Source: Chrysoperla carnea (Eukaryota; Arthropoda; Insecta; Neuroptera; Chrysopidae). From it: a stretch of 64,000 nt of DNA. This document shows, piece after piece, positions 13,498 through 26,604 of the stretch (position 1 is the stretch's first letter; each line of letters opens with the position of its first letter). Position numbers and translations under genes: made by a program. The stretch spans positions 84,624,368 through 84,688,367 of the forward strand of contig NC_058337.1 in assembly GCF_905475395.1 (NCBI RefSeq), written 5' to 3'. The notes under the pieces were generated by a model. The model saw nothing but the letters and a program-made list of their open reading frames with translations, was not told where the DNA came from and did not search any database.

Positions 13498-13764
13498 GTG
13501 AGTGTGATGGCTGGTTTTGTCAATAGTTTCAGCTGTCTGAACGTATTTTTTAGTAGCAGTTCAAATAAATCATTGTCGAGTTTGAAATCCTCTTCATTAT
13601 CTTGGTTTGCGATGTCGGAAACTTCGGTTGAACTAGTTACCTTGCGTATGAAATTGGTTTCTCAAATTCTCGAGGTGTTGAGTTTTTTTCCCGTTTCGGC
13701 CAAATACAAATTTCTCGAAAATTATCGGGCAGAAACCGAGGATTTCAGAGCTTTTTTTTTCTAA
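13498..13764. pseudogene. Possible degenerate coding fragment
   Basis: This 267-bp block directly follows the repeat and is less AT-rich than its neighbours. The plus strand is open throughout but gives a serine-rich protein with no domain I know. The minus strand reads as an acidic stretch (…ANQDNEEDFKLDNDLFELL…) ending at a stop near 13497, with a frame break upstream. Serine-rich frames often arise opposite acidic coding sequence, so I think the minus strand is the likelier original coding strand. It could be the eroded C-terminus of a transposon or host protein, or chance. Confidence 0.25.
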
Positions 13765-14833
13765 ATTTATTGTGTCTTTGTAAAAAATTGGTTTGGCTTT
13801 GCAAAACTATTATCTATTTCATCAGATGAACTTTTTAAAAACACATATAGAATCCCTTTGAGCATTCTACAATTTTTAACATAAAAATGTTTCCTATAAA
13901 CTGAGATAAAAAATATTCTAAAAATCTGTAAGGACAATTTTTCTTCATTCGTATAAAAATATTTCCTGGCCATTGTTCACATCGCATCCCTATGAATCGT
14001 AGTATATAAAAGTAGTATCTAACTTTTTTATATAAATGATACTAAACGGTAACTCCCATAATTTATTATAAATTATACACATTTTATCTAGAAAAATTAT
14101 TTTTTAAAACTACAAAAATTATTCTTCTAAGAAATAAAATAAAATTGTATTCGGAAAAACTTATGTATGAAGAATACTTTTTATATTGTGAGAATTATCA
14201 TAGTTTATTTTTTACTTATTATTTGACATTAAATGAAGTCATAAATTTTATACAATTATAAAAATAAGTGGAATTATTTTTATTCTTAGAAATTATATTT
14301 AAAAAATATTAGACAGATTTAACTTTATGTGATTCGTAGAAAAAAAATTTTCTTGAAAACACGCAACTCTATTTCAGAAAAAAATTTATATAGAGGTTGT
14401 TTGATTCATAGTGAAAAATTTTTTCTATACAGATATATTTTTTAATGATCCTGAGTTTAAAACCGTATTTATGTACGTATTAGCCAAATTAACTGCTGCT
14501 TTTTCGGACATTTCCTTTTTAATTAAGCTCTCTCCCCAGTTTACCCTTATGATTCATTTGGCCTCAGGAATAATTTGATATGAAATTTCAGCCTAACTCT
14601 GTAAAAACGTCTTTGTACTGTCATATATAATGTTCCACTCATCCAGCGATGAATTTAACAGATGAGCAAAGGAGCATATTTCCACTGCACCCCTCCCCGA
14701 GGATTCAAAAAAATGTTTATATATATATACTTGGTACAGACACGAATGGAGCGTACTCAATGGAGAGTGCTCAATAAATTGATTAAAAAGATTTGCTATG
14801 CATTAATTTCTTCAAACTTACCTATTATGGTAC

Positions 14834-15044
14834 AGGAGCTCGCAACGTCGGCAAAAAAAGAATTTTATTATTGCTGATTTTATGATATGATGTTCTTCAT
14901 GCCCTTTCTTTTAGGCTGGGCAGTACTAAACGCAACCACTACCGCCAGCCAGACAGCCCAAGCTCTATCTGAAAGAGCAAGAAGAACAACATATCATAAA
15001 ATCAGCAATAATAAAATTCTCTCTCGAAAACGTTGCGAGCTCCT
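14834..15044. mobile_element. Small inverted-repeat (MITE-like) element
   Basis: Arms of about 65 bp at 14834-14898 and 14981-15044 are reverse complements with few mismatches. The outer ends are aggagctcgcaacg and cgttgcgagctcct. The roughly 80-bp centre has no coding capacity. I could not define a target-site duplication confidently. It fits a non-autonomous DNA transposon. Confidence 0.75.
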
Positions 15045-18000
15045 ATACTATTACTTTCGATAAAAACTAAAGACTAGACCAGAAAATTCGATGTGAGGGG
15101 GTCCTGAAAGTATAGTTTCGGGATCCTTAGGGAGAGTTGTAAACTAGGTCTTTTTCTCTAAATTCGCCATTCCACTCGCCTGACCATCCAAGACCGTTCC
15201 GGAACATTCATACAAATTTTCAGCTTGAATACTCAAACACTCGAAAAACCAAGGAAAGTACGAAGTCTTTCTCCTAATAAAATAAATAATCATTAACGCA
15301 GTATAATATTCTATATAAGCTTTCCCGAATTTAGAGCATTAGAAGAACAGAAAAATGTAGAAATCTAAATTCTTAGAAGAAAAATTATAGTCTTTAAATT
15401 CGGTGTAGCACTAACGAGATAGCACCTCGTTAATTAATTTTAATTTTTAGGATTTTGAGAATTTATTGATTACCTACTCAAATTCTATTTTTCATATAGG
15501 GTAAAGTTGTATAAAATAAAATGTATTGCATACAATATAGCATCTGATTATTTTTCTGATACTTTAACAAAATTTACTAGAATTTATCCGCTTAGCCATT
15601 TGTTCTAGGGACATGAAACTTGGAAAGCGTGTTGGAGTTCTTTATATAAACTACTACTACGGGGGCAAAGTTTGTATGGGACAACGTGATTCCTTGATCC
15701 AATTAACTTCAAATTTTGCATAAACATAATATTAAAATAAATTGTAGATGAAACGAAGTTCACCGGGTCAGCTGGTCTTTATATAAAATAGACAAATGGT
15801 CGAAATTCAGTGAACACCACTGCTCAAAAGTAAATTTTCTACATCGATAATTGTACTAAAAAGTATTAAGGCCATATTACATTGCTACAGTAATATTTAA
15901 CTCTACAAAAAAAAAATTAAAATATTAAAAACTAAACACAGCAGGTAAAAAAAAACTCACCTACATAATAATACAATAAATATACCCTATTTTAGAAATA
16001 CAGTTTAGTCCAGAAAAAAATACAAATCAGTGAACAATGAAATTTAATTAATGTAATCGTATTAACTTAATACAATATTTTTATGTTTATAAATATATAC
16101 GTGAAAGTGTTGTACCATGGATAACATTTTGCATCTATACGTATAAAATCATTTTTTTAATGGTACATTGCAAACAGTCTCTTCATATAGCTGCATTATT
16201 CTTACACACTATATATTTAAATAATAAATGGCCATCGATAAATGGCCACCATATTTATACTTTATTAATAATTGTGATCCATGATAGTAGGTACAACTTT
16301 ATTAATTATTGGAATCCATGGCACTCTTTTCTACGAGCGTCCAGTAATAGCTTTAACTTGCTGTTTTTCATTGATTTAGGTCATGCTTACTTATAAAAAA
16401 TTGGCCAAGTACGTGCAGCAAAGATCCCAGTACATTTTAAAATAGAACCGAGAGTGTTAGAACCCACCAACCTCTTTATTTAAATTACAAAAATGTGTAT
16501 TACAATTATCTGTAATTCAATTTTTCAAAAATTAGACTAGAATAGAAAATATACTTTCTTTTAATGGGGAACTAGTTCCCAAGAAAATATGACAAGTGGC
16601 AAGGTTGTAAGGGTTTTCTCTAAAATAACTGTGTTCATTAAATTATTAAAATAGTTCGCTGTTTCGAAACACAGTTCGTCTTTGCGCCTTTTCAAAATTT
16701 AGCTCCTCAACATGGTTATGTTTAAAACTAAAATATGGCAGAACAAAATTCCCACCAATAAACAGAGATTTGAAAAAATGTGATTTTTAACACAAAACAC
16801 AACATCAATTAGCTAATAAATAAGAAACTGTTTTACTTTATACACCATAATATTTTATTTAGTTTTTACTTGTACGCAATGGAACGTGGATAGCAAAATG
16901 GTGATCCAAGATGTCTTGACTATAAGATACAACACTTTACCCTACATAATATTAATATATCGTATAATATAACCTATATTACAGTAAAAAATATTACGTT
17001 TTTATTTGCTCTATTTATAAACAAAAATCAATTAAGTAGAGATTTAAAAAAAATTATACGAGATTTTTCAAAAACGATTTACCATTTGGATTTAAATATT
17101 TTAAGTATTAAAAAAATGGCCTACATAATGTTTTCCTCTTGTAATCTATAAAAAATTTGACGTGGACATTACATCACTTCCCGTAGGCTACGTACATACA
17201 AACAATTGCAAAGTGATAGGTGTACTATTAAATATTCTTAAGAGTCCAAACTAATCCAAAATTTCAATATTCTCCCGAAAACAGTTTCTAAACTATGCAG
17301 GTACATACGTGAATACTAACGCCACGCCAAAACTTATCAAATGCATTCAGAGAAAGTTAAAATTGATATTTGTAATGGCAACGCACTATTGAATTAAGTT
17401 AATTCAATGAGATTGAGTTTTTAGTATAAACAAAATCTCAAAATAGTACTTCAGTACCGGTGTTTTTGTGTAGGTATTCTAAATACATTTCTAACCAAGC
17501 CTGTCCTTTTTAACAAGCTTGATTTTCTTGAAACAGTTAATACTACTGTTCGAAACAAAAAGAATAGGTAGTAATTTTTGAAGCAACTATATTTTCCACT
17601 CATCTTTGATACCATATTCTCGCTACCTTTATACATATAACAATGAAAAGTAGGTACCTTTAGAAGTTTTGAAAAGTTACAATGAAAATGGTGTTACATA
17701 CATGGTTATATATTGTTGAATAATGTTTTATAATTGTATTTTCAAACTAATTACATTGTTGGCAACTAAAAATGACACACACAAGTGTACTAAAGTAATA
17801 ATAATAGTGACAACATCAAACTACCCCGACATGAAATTAGATTATATCAATGAACACAAAAACATGATCCAATGTTGTATATATACGCCTATATATCCGC
17901 CCCTATTACAACATTCAACATTTTCACCGCAGCAACCCTTTTTCATCATCATCAAGCTATCAGAGTAACAGCAATACCTAGCTCAGTTCAGTTTAGTTTA

Positions 18001-18183
18001 GCATAGCGAGTGATATTTACAACAGTTATATTGCTGATACCAAGTTAGTGGGCTATAGCTATAGCACATTTAAAATATTGTACAAATAACTTTTGAATTC
18101 GATATGGAGGAGATTCATGTATTTCATTTTTGGGGTACAAACAGTTGGAGAGGTAGCAGTCATGCTTTTTAGTATTCCTAGAC
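15045..18183. other. Intergenic, no gene seen
   Basis: AT-rich. The end of a common insect repeat type is recognisable at about 15640-15780 ('acgaagttcaccgggtcagctgg'). The open frames are short and low-complexity. Confidence 0.55.
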
Positions 18184-18470
18184 ATCAAACATGAAGCTCT
18201 CAAAATTAAAATACAAAAAAAGAAGCGTAATGGCTTGTTTGAGAATGCTACATCGAAAAACTGATCAGAATTATAGTGATTTCGACACCTTTACCCAAAT
18301 CTTTGGGTTATTCTGCCCAAAAATGGGTTGCGAAATCAAACATGAAGCTCTCAAAATTAAGATACAAAGATAGAAGCGTAGGGGCTTGTTAGAAAATGTT
18401 ACATCGAAAAACTGATCAGAAATATAGTGATTTAGACCCGTTTACCCAACTCGTTTGGTAGAAGAAGACT
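18184..18470 (+). repeat. 151-bp direct tandem duplication
   Basis: A unit starting atcaaacatgaagctctc occurs at 18184 and again at 18335. The second copy is slightly diverged and incomplete. A short open frame crosses the first copy but is not conserved in the second, where it meets stops, so it is unlikely to encode protein. Confidence 0.85.
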
Positions 18471-21400
18471 CCATTTTTTCTCATTTTTAATATTTATATT
18501 AACTGCAGGTCTTACATATTCCCGGGAATGAATTGTGAATTTTTCCAGGGATAATACGACTTGGAGAAATATAAGAAAGTCATAATGTTTGTGGTCTATT
18601 ATCTAGCCCTTTTTTCAGCGGAAACAATTTAAAAAGATTCTATCTAAAATGGCCTGAGGTCAAAATGGCCTAGAATTACATTTTTAGAAAAAATCCCAAA
18701 ATATAGGTACACTTACGTTGAATTAATTGTAGCATCATTTGTAGTTATTTCTAAATATATTATTTTATAAGTGAGTCTACTTAACTGAACTAAAGGCTTG
18801 ATAGTAGGGTTGCCAACTATATTATAATAACACAACCTATCTTATAAAAATATGCCTAAATACTTTATTTTCAATTTTAACTGTGATGCGTATAACGAAA
18901 CACCCATATGGGTAAGTACTGAAATATTCATCGATACTTAGAAGTTAAAGCAGAACGTACATATGATTAAAACGATTTTTTACTTTTTATCGGTAATTTC
19001 TCATTTTTATCGATATGAACGGAGATAAAATTGGTTTTTAAAACGTCATAACTTATTTTGGAGAAATGAAGTTAAATTTGAACATTTTAAAATGGTAATT
19101 ACGAAGGGCAACTTACAAGATAGATTAACTATTAAGATGGACGTTTTATATTCCGGGTCAATAAGAATTAAATGTAAAAATAAAATATTTCTTTTTACTC
19201 TCTGTTCTGCCACTTCAGCTTTCACTATTAAGAAAGTAAACTTTTTCGGTTATGAATTTTAAGTGTTATAAGAAACAGATCGTCGATAAATTTAATAAAA
19301 ACGAGTTATTTATTTAAATCTGAGTCTTAAGTTTCAATTGTAAAACTAGGTTTGAAAATTTTATAGATAATCAAAAATTGTCAAGGAATTAAACCATAAA
19401 TTTGAAAAATACTTTTTCTTACTTTCGAATACTTTATTTTTTTCCTATTCAAACAATTGGATATTTTCTTTTTGTCAAAAAAAGTTGTCAACCCTTCTTG
19501 ATAGTGTGATGAGTAGGATGATGGTAACATGACTATAATATTTTATGTGAGTCGCGATCCCTAACTATGTTTTACATATTCACTGGCTCAAAAGTGTAGT
19601 ATAGTGAGTTTATCTTCGTCTACACTCTACGTCTTCAATTACAAGACTTCATTCTACTATTTCTACTTAATATCTACCTACCTAGAATTTTCTAACCTAC
19701 TATCAGATTATTTTATATTTAAACATGAAAAGTATTTTATTGATTTTTTTAATCATTATAATAAATTAATACTTCTTACTTCTTGAATAGAAGTGAAATG
19801 GGTAGTTTAAGGGGTATTTTGGCGCAGTTGTATACATAGATGAGGGGTGGCCAATCAGCAGCTCACGAGCCACATTTGCAGGATTATTGTGACTCTCGAT
19901 AAATTTACCCAAGTTCCCTTTCCATTTTTGTGTTATTTATCAAAATATCTTGTAAATTACATCTCACAGTGTATATTTAGTTTTCAAATTAGCATAGTTT
20001 ACAACTTTTTCAAAAGAACATTAAAAATAAAAAATGTGCTTTTAAAATCAAAATCATCCAGCGAAGCGGACAGGTAAATTCTATCTTTATACTAAATTAT
20101 TGTAAAGTTTCATTAAAATTCACTCAGTAGTTTTAGAAATCGTCCAGCGAAGAATATCCAAGCAGTAGTTCTCGAAATCGTCAAACGCAGCGTCGGATAA
20201 CTGGTAACGTGTGATGTTATATAGCCTATAGCCTTCCTTGATAAATGGGCTATCCAACACTAAACGAAATCTTCAATTCGAACCAGTTCGTGATATCAAC
20301 GCGTTCTACCAAACAAACTCTTCAGCTTTATAATATTAGTTAAGATTTCAAATTATTATTAGTAATACGATTTCACTGTAGCCATGCATACTTTAATTTA
20401 ACGGACGTTATCTATACTTCTACTATTTTATTTAAAGCATATAAGATTCTTCCTATTTTCCGGTAGATAGCAAACCATAGTTTGCTTGCAGTATGTGTTT
20501 TCGTGTGATAAATATTAAAATTTATTTCTTATTTGAATATTGTATACCACCTAAGTTCTAGTTGGTGATAGATAGATAGAAAACAGCTGACGAGAATTAG
20601 ATATATACTGGGTATCTCGACCGCAGTTACACACCTCCTAATATTAAAAATATGCTTCCGAATGTGAAACTTAAAACCTTTTTAAAAAAAAATGTCGGAT
20701 TGGTTTAACGTATTTTTAACTTCGACTTCGCGCCGAAAGTGACTTAGTCAGATTCTTTTTCTTAACTCAGAGGGAGGAGTACTTAAGTTAGAATCATTCC
20801 TTTTAAAACAATTGAAAACAAATTTTAGAGTGTATTCGTTTTTCAAAAAAGTTGCTTACAAAAGTGTTTAATTTCCTTCAAAAGTGTTCAAGTTTCCTAC
20901 AAAATTTTTCCATTTCTTATCTAATTATTTTATAAGAAAAAACTTAAACTCAAAATTAAAGCAAAAAATAATGTTTTCATTATTTTTAAATTTTGACAAC
21001 ACACAAGTCGTGAAAGGCATTCGTTTATACTTAAAAATCTAAAAAGAAGTAGGTTCTAATAATTGTAAGCATTTATGATACTTTGTGAAGACCCTCCTAT
21101 TGGCAAGTTTGAATCAAATTTACAAAAAAATTGGTGTCCAATTTACAAAAAAAATGTTCAATTCAAATTTCGCGCTTAATAATGACCATATCTTTTTTTC
21201 CTTGCCCCAGGGCGCAAAATGACCCAAAAATTCGTTGTTCAGCCATTCACAGTTTTTTTTTTAAATGGGCTCGATTTTGACTACCAGGAGACTGGCTTAT
21301 TTATAAGGGATATACGAGTGTTCAAAGACATCCGGTATACAGTTTGTCTATTTTGTGTGCTAGACTATTACCTAGGGTAAAATATATTTTATATTAGTAT

Positions 21401-21576
21401 GCTTTACTCCAATTTTATATTAAATTTAAATTTCAAGTCATTTAAATTTCAACTTTTGTCGAATCAAAATAAAATTTAATATAGGAAAAGTGTTCTTATT
21501 CATTTAATGTGGTTACGGCTAGGAAATATTGTTAAATTTACGTTTAAAAATGTAATTTGGGCTATTGACTTTTACT
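18471..21576. other. Intergenic, no gene seen
   Basis: AT-rich. It contains fragments of repeat tails ('ccagcgaagcgga' near 20058, 'cgtcggataactggtaac' near 20190) and a short gata run near 20568. No gene seen. Confidence 0.55.
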
Positions 21577-22140
21577 TCCTTTTACAAAGTGAAGGAAGTA
21601 TTGAAATCGCAACAAAATTCGGTATTTGAACACGAAAATATCCATTTTGAATATCCAATAGTTTCGCCGGGATGTCTGTACGATCGGGCGTAAATCTGTA
21701 CGTATTTCGCATAACTCAAAAAACCTTGAGCCGAAGATAGTTGGAATTTTTATTTAAAATAATAACTCTTTCTAAGAATGTGGTAGGGCGTGTAGTTGTG
21801 TACCTGTAGTAATGTTGGAATTTTCGATATAGGACTGTTGGGCCCGCTTTGCATATTTCCTTTTAGTTAGTGATAACGAAAAAAATGTTCGATATTGTGG
21901 AATCACGAGTTCTAACAATACCGTTAACAAATATCTTGCATAACTTAAGCGTCAGTAGCCGTAGAATTTTGAAATTTTGCTTTTAGGACTGTTTTCACAT
22001 CTAGCTGTGCACCACACCTTCTTAAGTTCCTTTTTCGTAGCGATAATAAAAATTTTCTCTCTTCAAAATATTATTTTTTAATAACCTTCAATAATCCATT
22101 TTGACTAATTTGTAAGTGCGTACAAGTCGAAAAAATTACG
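21577..22140 (+). repeat. Dispersed repeat fragment
   Basis: A sequence with 'gcataactcaaaaaacc' and two internal, diverged versions of a phrase ending 'taggactgtt' (near 21826 and 21984). A third version is at about 60180-60230. The phrase suggests an old repeat family with an internally duplicated unit. No coding capacity is seen. Confidence 0.5.
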
Positions 22141-22921
22141 AAAATCGTTCGTTTAAACTTATACATTTTCCAGCAATCTATAACTCGTTATATTATTACG
22201 GTTTTCGTGTTTTTATAACCCAATTCACTATGGTAAACTTTGACAAAATCGATGATAATAATATTTTCTTTAGTGATGAGGGATAAGTACTATTTTAGTT
22301 CTATGCATTCGATGATTCAACTGATGCTACCCAACTATATTTTTCGCACACAATATAGATTTCGAGTTTACTGTACCATACAAAGTGAACTTAAAATTAA
22401 AATCTTATATTAAAAATTATATAATCTAATTATCTCTTAATTATGGAACCTTGATATTGATTTCATTTGTTCTGTTTGTTATCCGATTCTTCTAAAAATC
22501 TAAATAATATATGAGATTAATGAAATAATATTTTTTTTACCTAATATTCTTGAAGCGTTCAAATTGTCGAATTGATTATTATAATATAACAACTGACCAT
22601 ATCCTCATTTTCATGTAAATTTTCCCACATTTTAAATTATTATAAATTATAAAATTTATAACCATTTTTGTAAAAGAATATACAGAGTGAATCACTAAAA
22701 CTCAAATTAATAAAATCATGGCAAAATGTATAATTTTTTGTTTACGTTCAATGTTAATTAAACAAAAAGGCAGCGTCTGTTTTTTTTCTAATTTATTTTT
22801 AAACTACATCCGATATACGATTAAATTTTTATGATGTTATTGGAGTCGGTTACTTCGTTCTTATCTCCCTATTAATTATTATTATTATTTTACCGCCCTA
22901 TTAATAATAATTTCTCACACT
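22141..22921. other. Intergenic, no gene seen
   Basis: AT-rich sequence between a dispersed repeat and a tRNA-derived element, with an (att)n run near 22872. No gene seen. Confidence 0.5.
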
Positions 22922-23010
22922 GCCGCTGCCTGGATTCGAACCCGCAACCTCCCAGTCAGTAGCCGAACATGCTAAATAATTAGATCGCTCAACCACTGAG
23001 CCTGTTGATC
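22922..23010 (-). mobile_element. tRNA-derived element (SINE head or tRNA pseudogene)
   Basis: Read on the minus strand, it has an A-box-like ggctcagtggttgagcg (about 22986-23002) and a perfect box B, ggttcgaatcc (22932-22942), about 50 bp apart. That is the internal Pol III promoter layout of tRNA genes. The part between them does not give a clean anticodon arm. A SINE head or a tRNA pseudogene fits better than a working tRNA. Confidence 0.55.
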
Positions 23011-23986
23011 GATAACATCACAACGTACAGAAATCGTATAGAAACAGAGAATTAACCAGCTTGTTTTCGTTACACCTTGTAAAAATATCAGTACCTGCCT
23101 CCTTTGTACACATTCCGTCATCAAACCAAAAAACCATATTCATTATTATTTTTCATTAATACGTATATAAATTCATTTTTTATGTTCGTTATGGCTGCTC
23201 GCGTACAAAAATGAAATATGGATTATTATTATTTGATATACATAGAACACACACAAATACACTCATACACTCGCATAAAAAAAAAATAAATGAAAATATA
23301 TTTTTTTGATAGATTAAATTTTAAATAATAACTGTTTCTGCTCTAAAAACATTTTTAACTAATGGGGCAGGAAGTAAAATATTCATAAACAGACTCCACA
23401 TAGTATATGTATCAGCTATCAGGTGCTTAAATACAAATATGTACCTAGTGTTTAGGGAAATAAAAATTATAGGTATTAGCTTTAAAGTTATTCAAAAATA
23501 TTAATTCTTGAGACACATTTACTGTATGCTTGTTTCCGAAAGAGTTCTTTATCTTTTCTTAATTACAAAGAGGCAATGATTAAAGAAAACTCTGCAAATA
23601 GGTAAAAAATTCTGGATCGTTTATCTTTCATTTTATCTCTTATAGAAAATTTTTCCGGAGAATCTTAGATTCCCTACACATCACCATTTTCTACTTTTTT
23701 CTAATGTTTACAATTGAATTAATTACTACGCAAGTCATCTATATTTCTAATAGGCGGCCAAAAATCAACTAGGACTCTGAAGGTTAATGAACCTTGGTGC
23801 TCGTTGACTCCTTACACAACGACTACATAATGCTAATTATTGATAATTCAATACTTATAGTTTTTTTTTTTCGAGAAAAAAAAGTTTTGTATATACTCTC
23901 GTAAATTTACATGACTACTGTTTCCGCTCGAGATTCCGAAGTTTCAAATTTTTGTTAGTCCAGTCATGCTTAAAATCACTACATAC

Positions 23987-24420
23987 ATTTGTACGTATGT
24001 TGAACAAACGTTAACTAAACTCATTAACACTCAGACCTCCAAGCGCTTCAAACACTTTGTCTTCACCCTATGTGAGAAAAATAAGAATTTTTAGAAGAAA
24101 AGAAGTTATAAAATTCATATTGGGCAGTCCTTTGCGATATAGTAAATTTCCACCGAGTAGAACTACTTTGATCCATGTGGAAACCAATTAACCGTTAGTA
24201 TTATGAAGAAAAAAAAAAACGTTAGGAATAAGAATGAAATCGTAAGACTTAACCGAATTAGAATAGCACAATTTTCCTGCCACCGCTTAAATGTAATTTT
24301 TTTGATTCGGTTAAATATATTTTCATCCAAATTTGTACGCATGTTGAGCAAACGTTAACTACACTCATAAACATTCGGACCTTCAAGCGCTTTAAACACT
24401 TTGCCTTCACCCTATGTGAA
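23987..24420 (+). repeat. Direct duplication of a 90-bp segment, 344 bp apart
   Basis: 23987-24076 and 24331-24420 share about 85 percent of their bases by eye, in the same orientation ('gttaacta', 'caagcgctt', 'cttcaccctatgtga'). They may be the ends of a larger element or a local duplication. The sequence between them shows no coding region. Confidence 0.75.
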
Positions 24421-25644
24421 AGCAAATTTCAAATGGCAATTTTTAATGTTTTGTTTATTATTATAAAACAACTGGTATTTAAATATTCACTTATGATTTA
24501 GTGTGTACCCCCTTATATGTAACATTTTTGAATATTTCAAAAGTAGCGTATATCGGTATATCCATCTACAAAAATGTTTTTGAACATTTGAATATACTCA
24601 GTAATCAACTGATTACAGGAAACAATATCATAAATAATATTTTCAATAAAACGAATGGATAAAAAATTTGGAACAACTCCTCATTTTTATGGTTTATTAC
24701 ACTCAATAAAAATATATACAAGGTGAAAAATATATTGCGCGACATTTTTATGAATTAGATATTAAGATCTAATTCCATAGCCAAGATTTGGTCAAGAATT
24801 CAAATCGATTTTAAAAACTACTCCATGAAGAAAGTTGAAATTAAATGGAATTTGTTGAAATATTCTGTTCGAATAACGTATCGGTCATACCAAATTTCAG
24901 TTTTGTTTAATCAATATAATTCTTTAAATAGAAAGATATGTTCTCAAAAGAGAAACTCAATAGCCAATTTGCATTTAGATAAATTCGATTATCCTCATTG
25001 CATCCCTGAAACATTCAAAATGTTTAAATTCTTTTATTTTTCGTCCTATGTTTTTGGAACATAAAAATCCAACCCCTACTGATTGAAACAAATTGAATAA
25101 CATATATCTTTACTTAAATACCTTGCCTAGTCGAATACATATAATAATAAAACAAGACCATCTACCCCTAATATAAATCTGTAAGGGTAGAGGGACGTGT
25201 TTAAGATCTATTGGTATGCAGTGTCAAACATAATAACGGTATTCATTCCATTCAACTATTTTCAAAAACTTTACCTACCTAAAAGCAGTTCAAATTACAC
25301 TTAAAACTAAAATTAACCAACAATATATTCGACTCCAATCATGAAGAAACTGTTTTTAACAAGATGAAAATTTATTTAATTCTTCTGTTTTTATTACAAT
25401 ATATTAATTGTTATCATCAATTTAAAAGTAAAATTTTATATAAAAATATGTGTATAATTTTCTACCGTTTTCGCTTATCAAGTTCATAAAAATTGGAAAT
25501 TTTTAATTAAGTGCATATTTTCTTTAATTGTCCAAGTACGTAGCTTTATTTATAATTTATTTTTTAAATATTACTCCAAGTTTTTGTAATTATTCTTCAA
25601 ACTATGATTTTGTAATTTTTTAATAATTTTAAATGATTTTATAC

Positions 25645-26050
25645 ACCTCCGAGCAGAAAGTGTCAACTTTCTGCCCATTGTACAAAACTAAGCTGCCGCT
25701 TTGCACCTCCGCCGGAGAGAAAAGTAGTAATTGAAGATCAGTAAACATTGTCTATGAACTAATTATTATCTAATATGCTTAAGTCTCATGAAGTTAGTCA
25801 TCTCTTTCGTTTCAATAATCGAAAATAATATTGATAAATATCTTTATTTTATAAACAAATTATTTTTCTCACCTCCGCACAGAAAGTGCCAACTTTCGCC
25901 CCGCTGTGCAAAGCGAATTTGCCGCTTTCTGCCTCCGTCGGGGAGAAAAATAGATCATATGTTTGTCACCCTCGACTTCGCCTCGAGCGACAATAAACAG
26001 GGATCTGACACATTCTTTACTTTTCCTCCCTAGATGTGTAATATACTATT
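25645..26050 (+). repeat. GC-rich dispersed repeat, two copies in tandem
   Basis: Copies at about 25645-25760 and 25868-26050 carry the same opening (cctccg…cagaaagtg.caactttc) and the same ctccg.cgg.gagaaaa module as the repeat at 4895-5085. The second has a short stem-loop (ccctcgacttcgcctcgag, about 25968-25986) and closes with cctccctagatgtgta, as at 5074. An 81-codon frame crossing the second copy is not conserved in the others and is not a gene. Confidence 0.65.
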
Positions 26051-26604
26051 ACTATTCCGCTTAAACTCTTTTGACTGTGAACATATCAATATCAACTCGT
26101 TTTCATTTGGACCCAAAATTTTGAAATCGTACGAATATTACCAACTTTCGCCACGAAGTTTTCGTTTCTTACTACATCAACACCCAAGGTAAATTTCTTA
26201 TTACATGGTACAAGCATAGCCTGAAAACTAAAATTTACGTGATTTTCTCGTAGCTCACGCACTCTCCTGTCGACTTATAATCAATTACTACTAAAATATT
26301 TAAATTAAAATAAATTGTCCTCAAAAATTTTCCGCTATTATTATATACAAGATATGAAGTAATATTTTTAAAATAAATTCTATTTAATAAAAAAATTGAA
26401 CTATAATTAATATACCTGTGCCCAGATATATTTTTACTAAAAATTACCTGTACCTACTTGTTTTAGTTGTAAGACTTTTTCAAAGAAAGGGTGAATCTAT
26501 AATTTTTATTGAACTTGATACGATTGAAATTTTTTTTTTACCTTTGTATTTTGAATTTTTATTGCTAAATGTAATATTAACAATTGATTTTTGTATTGTT
26601 TCAG

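Noticed and set aside
26418-26604. Upstream in-frame extension of the first visible kuz exon
   Set aside because: It starts at GTG, is AT-driven, and ends at a clear 'tttcag' acceptor. The ADAM10 similarity begins only after that.
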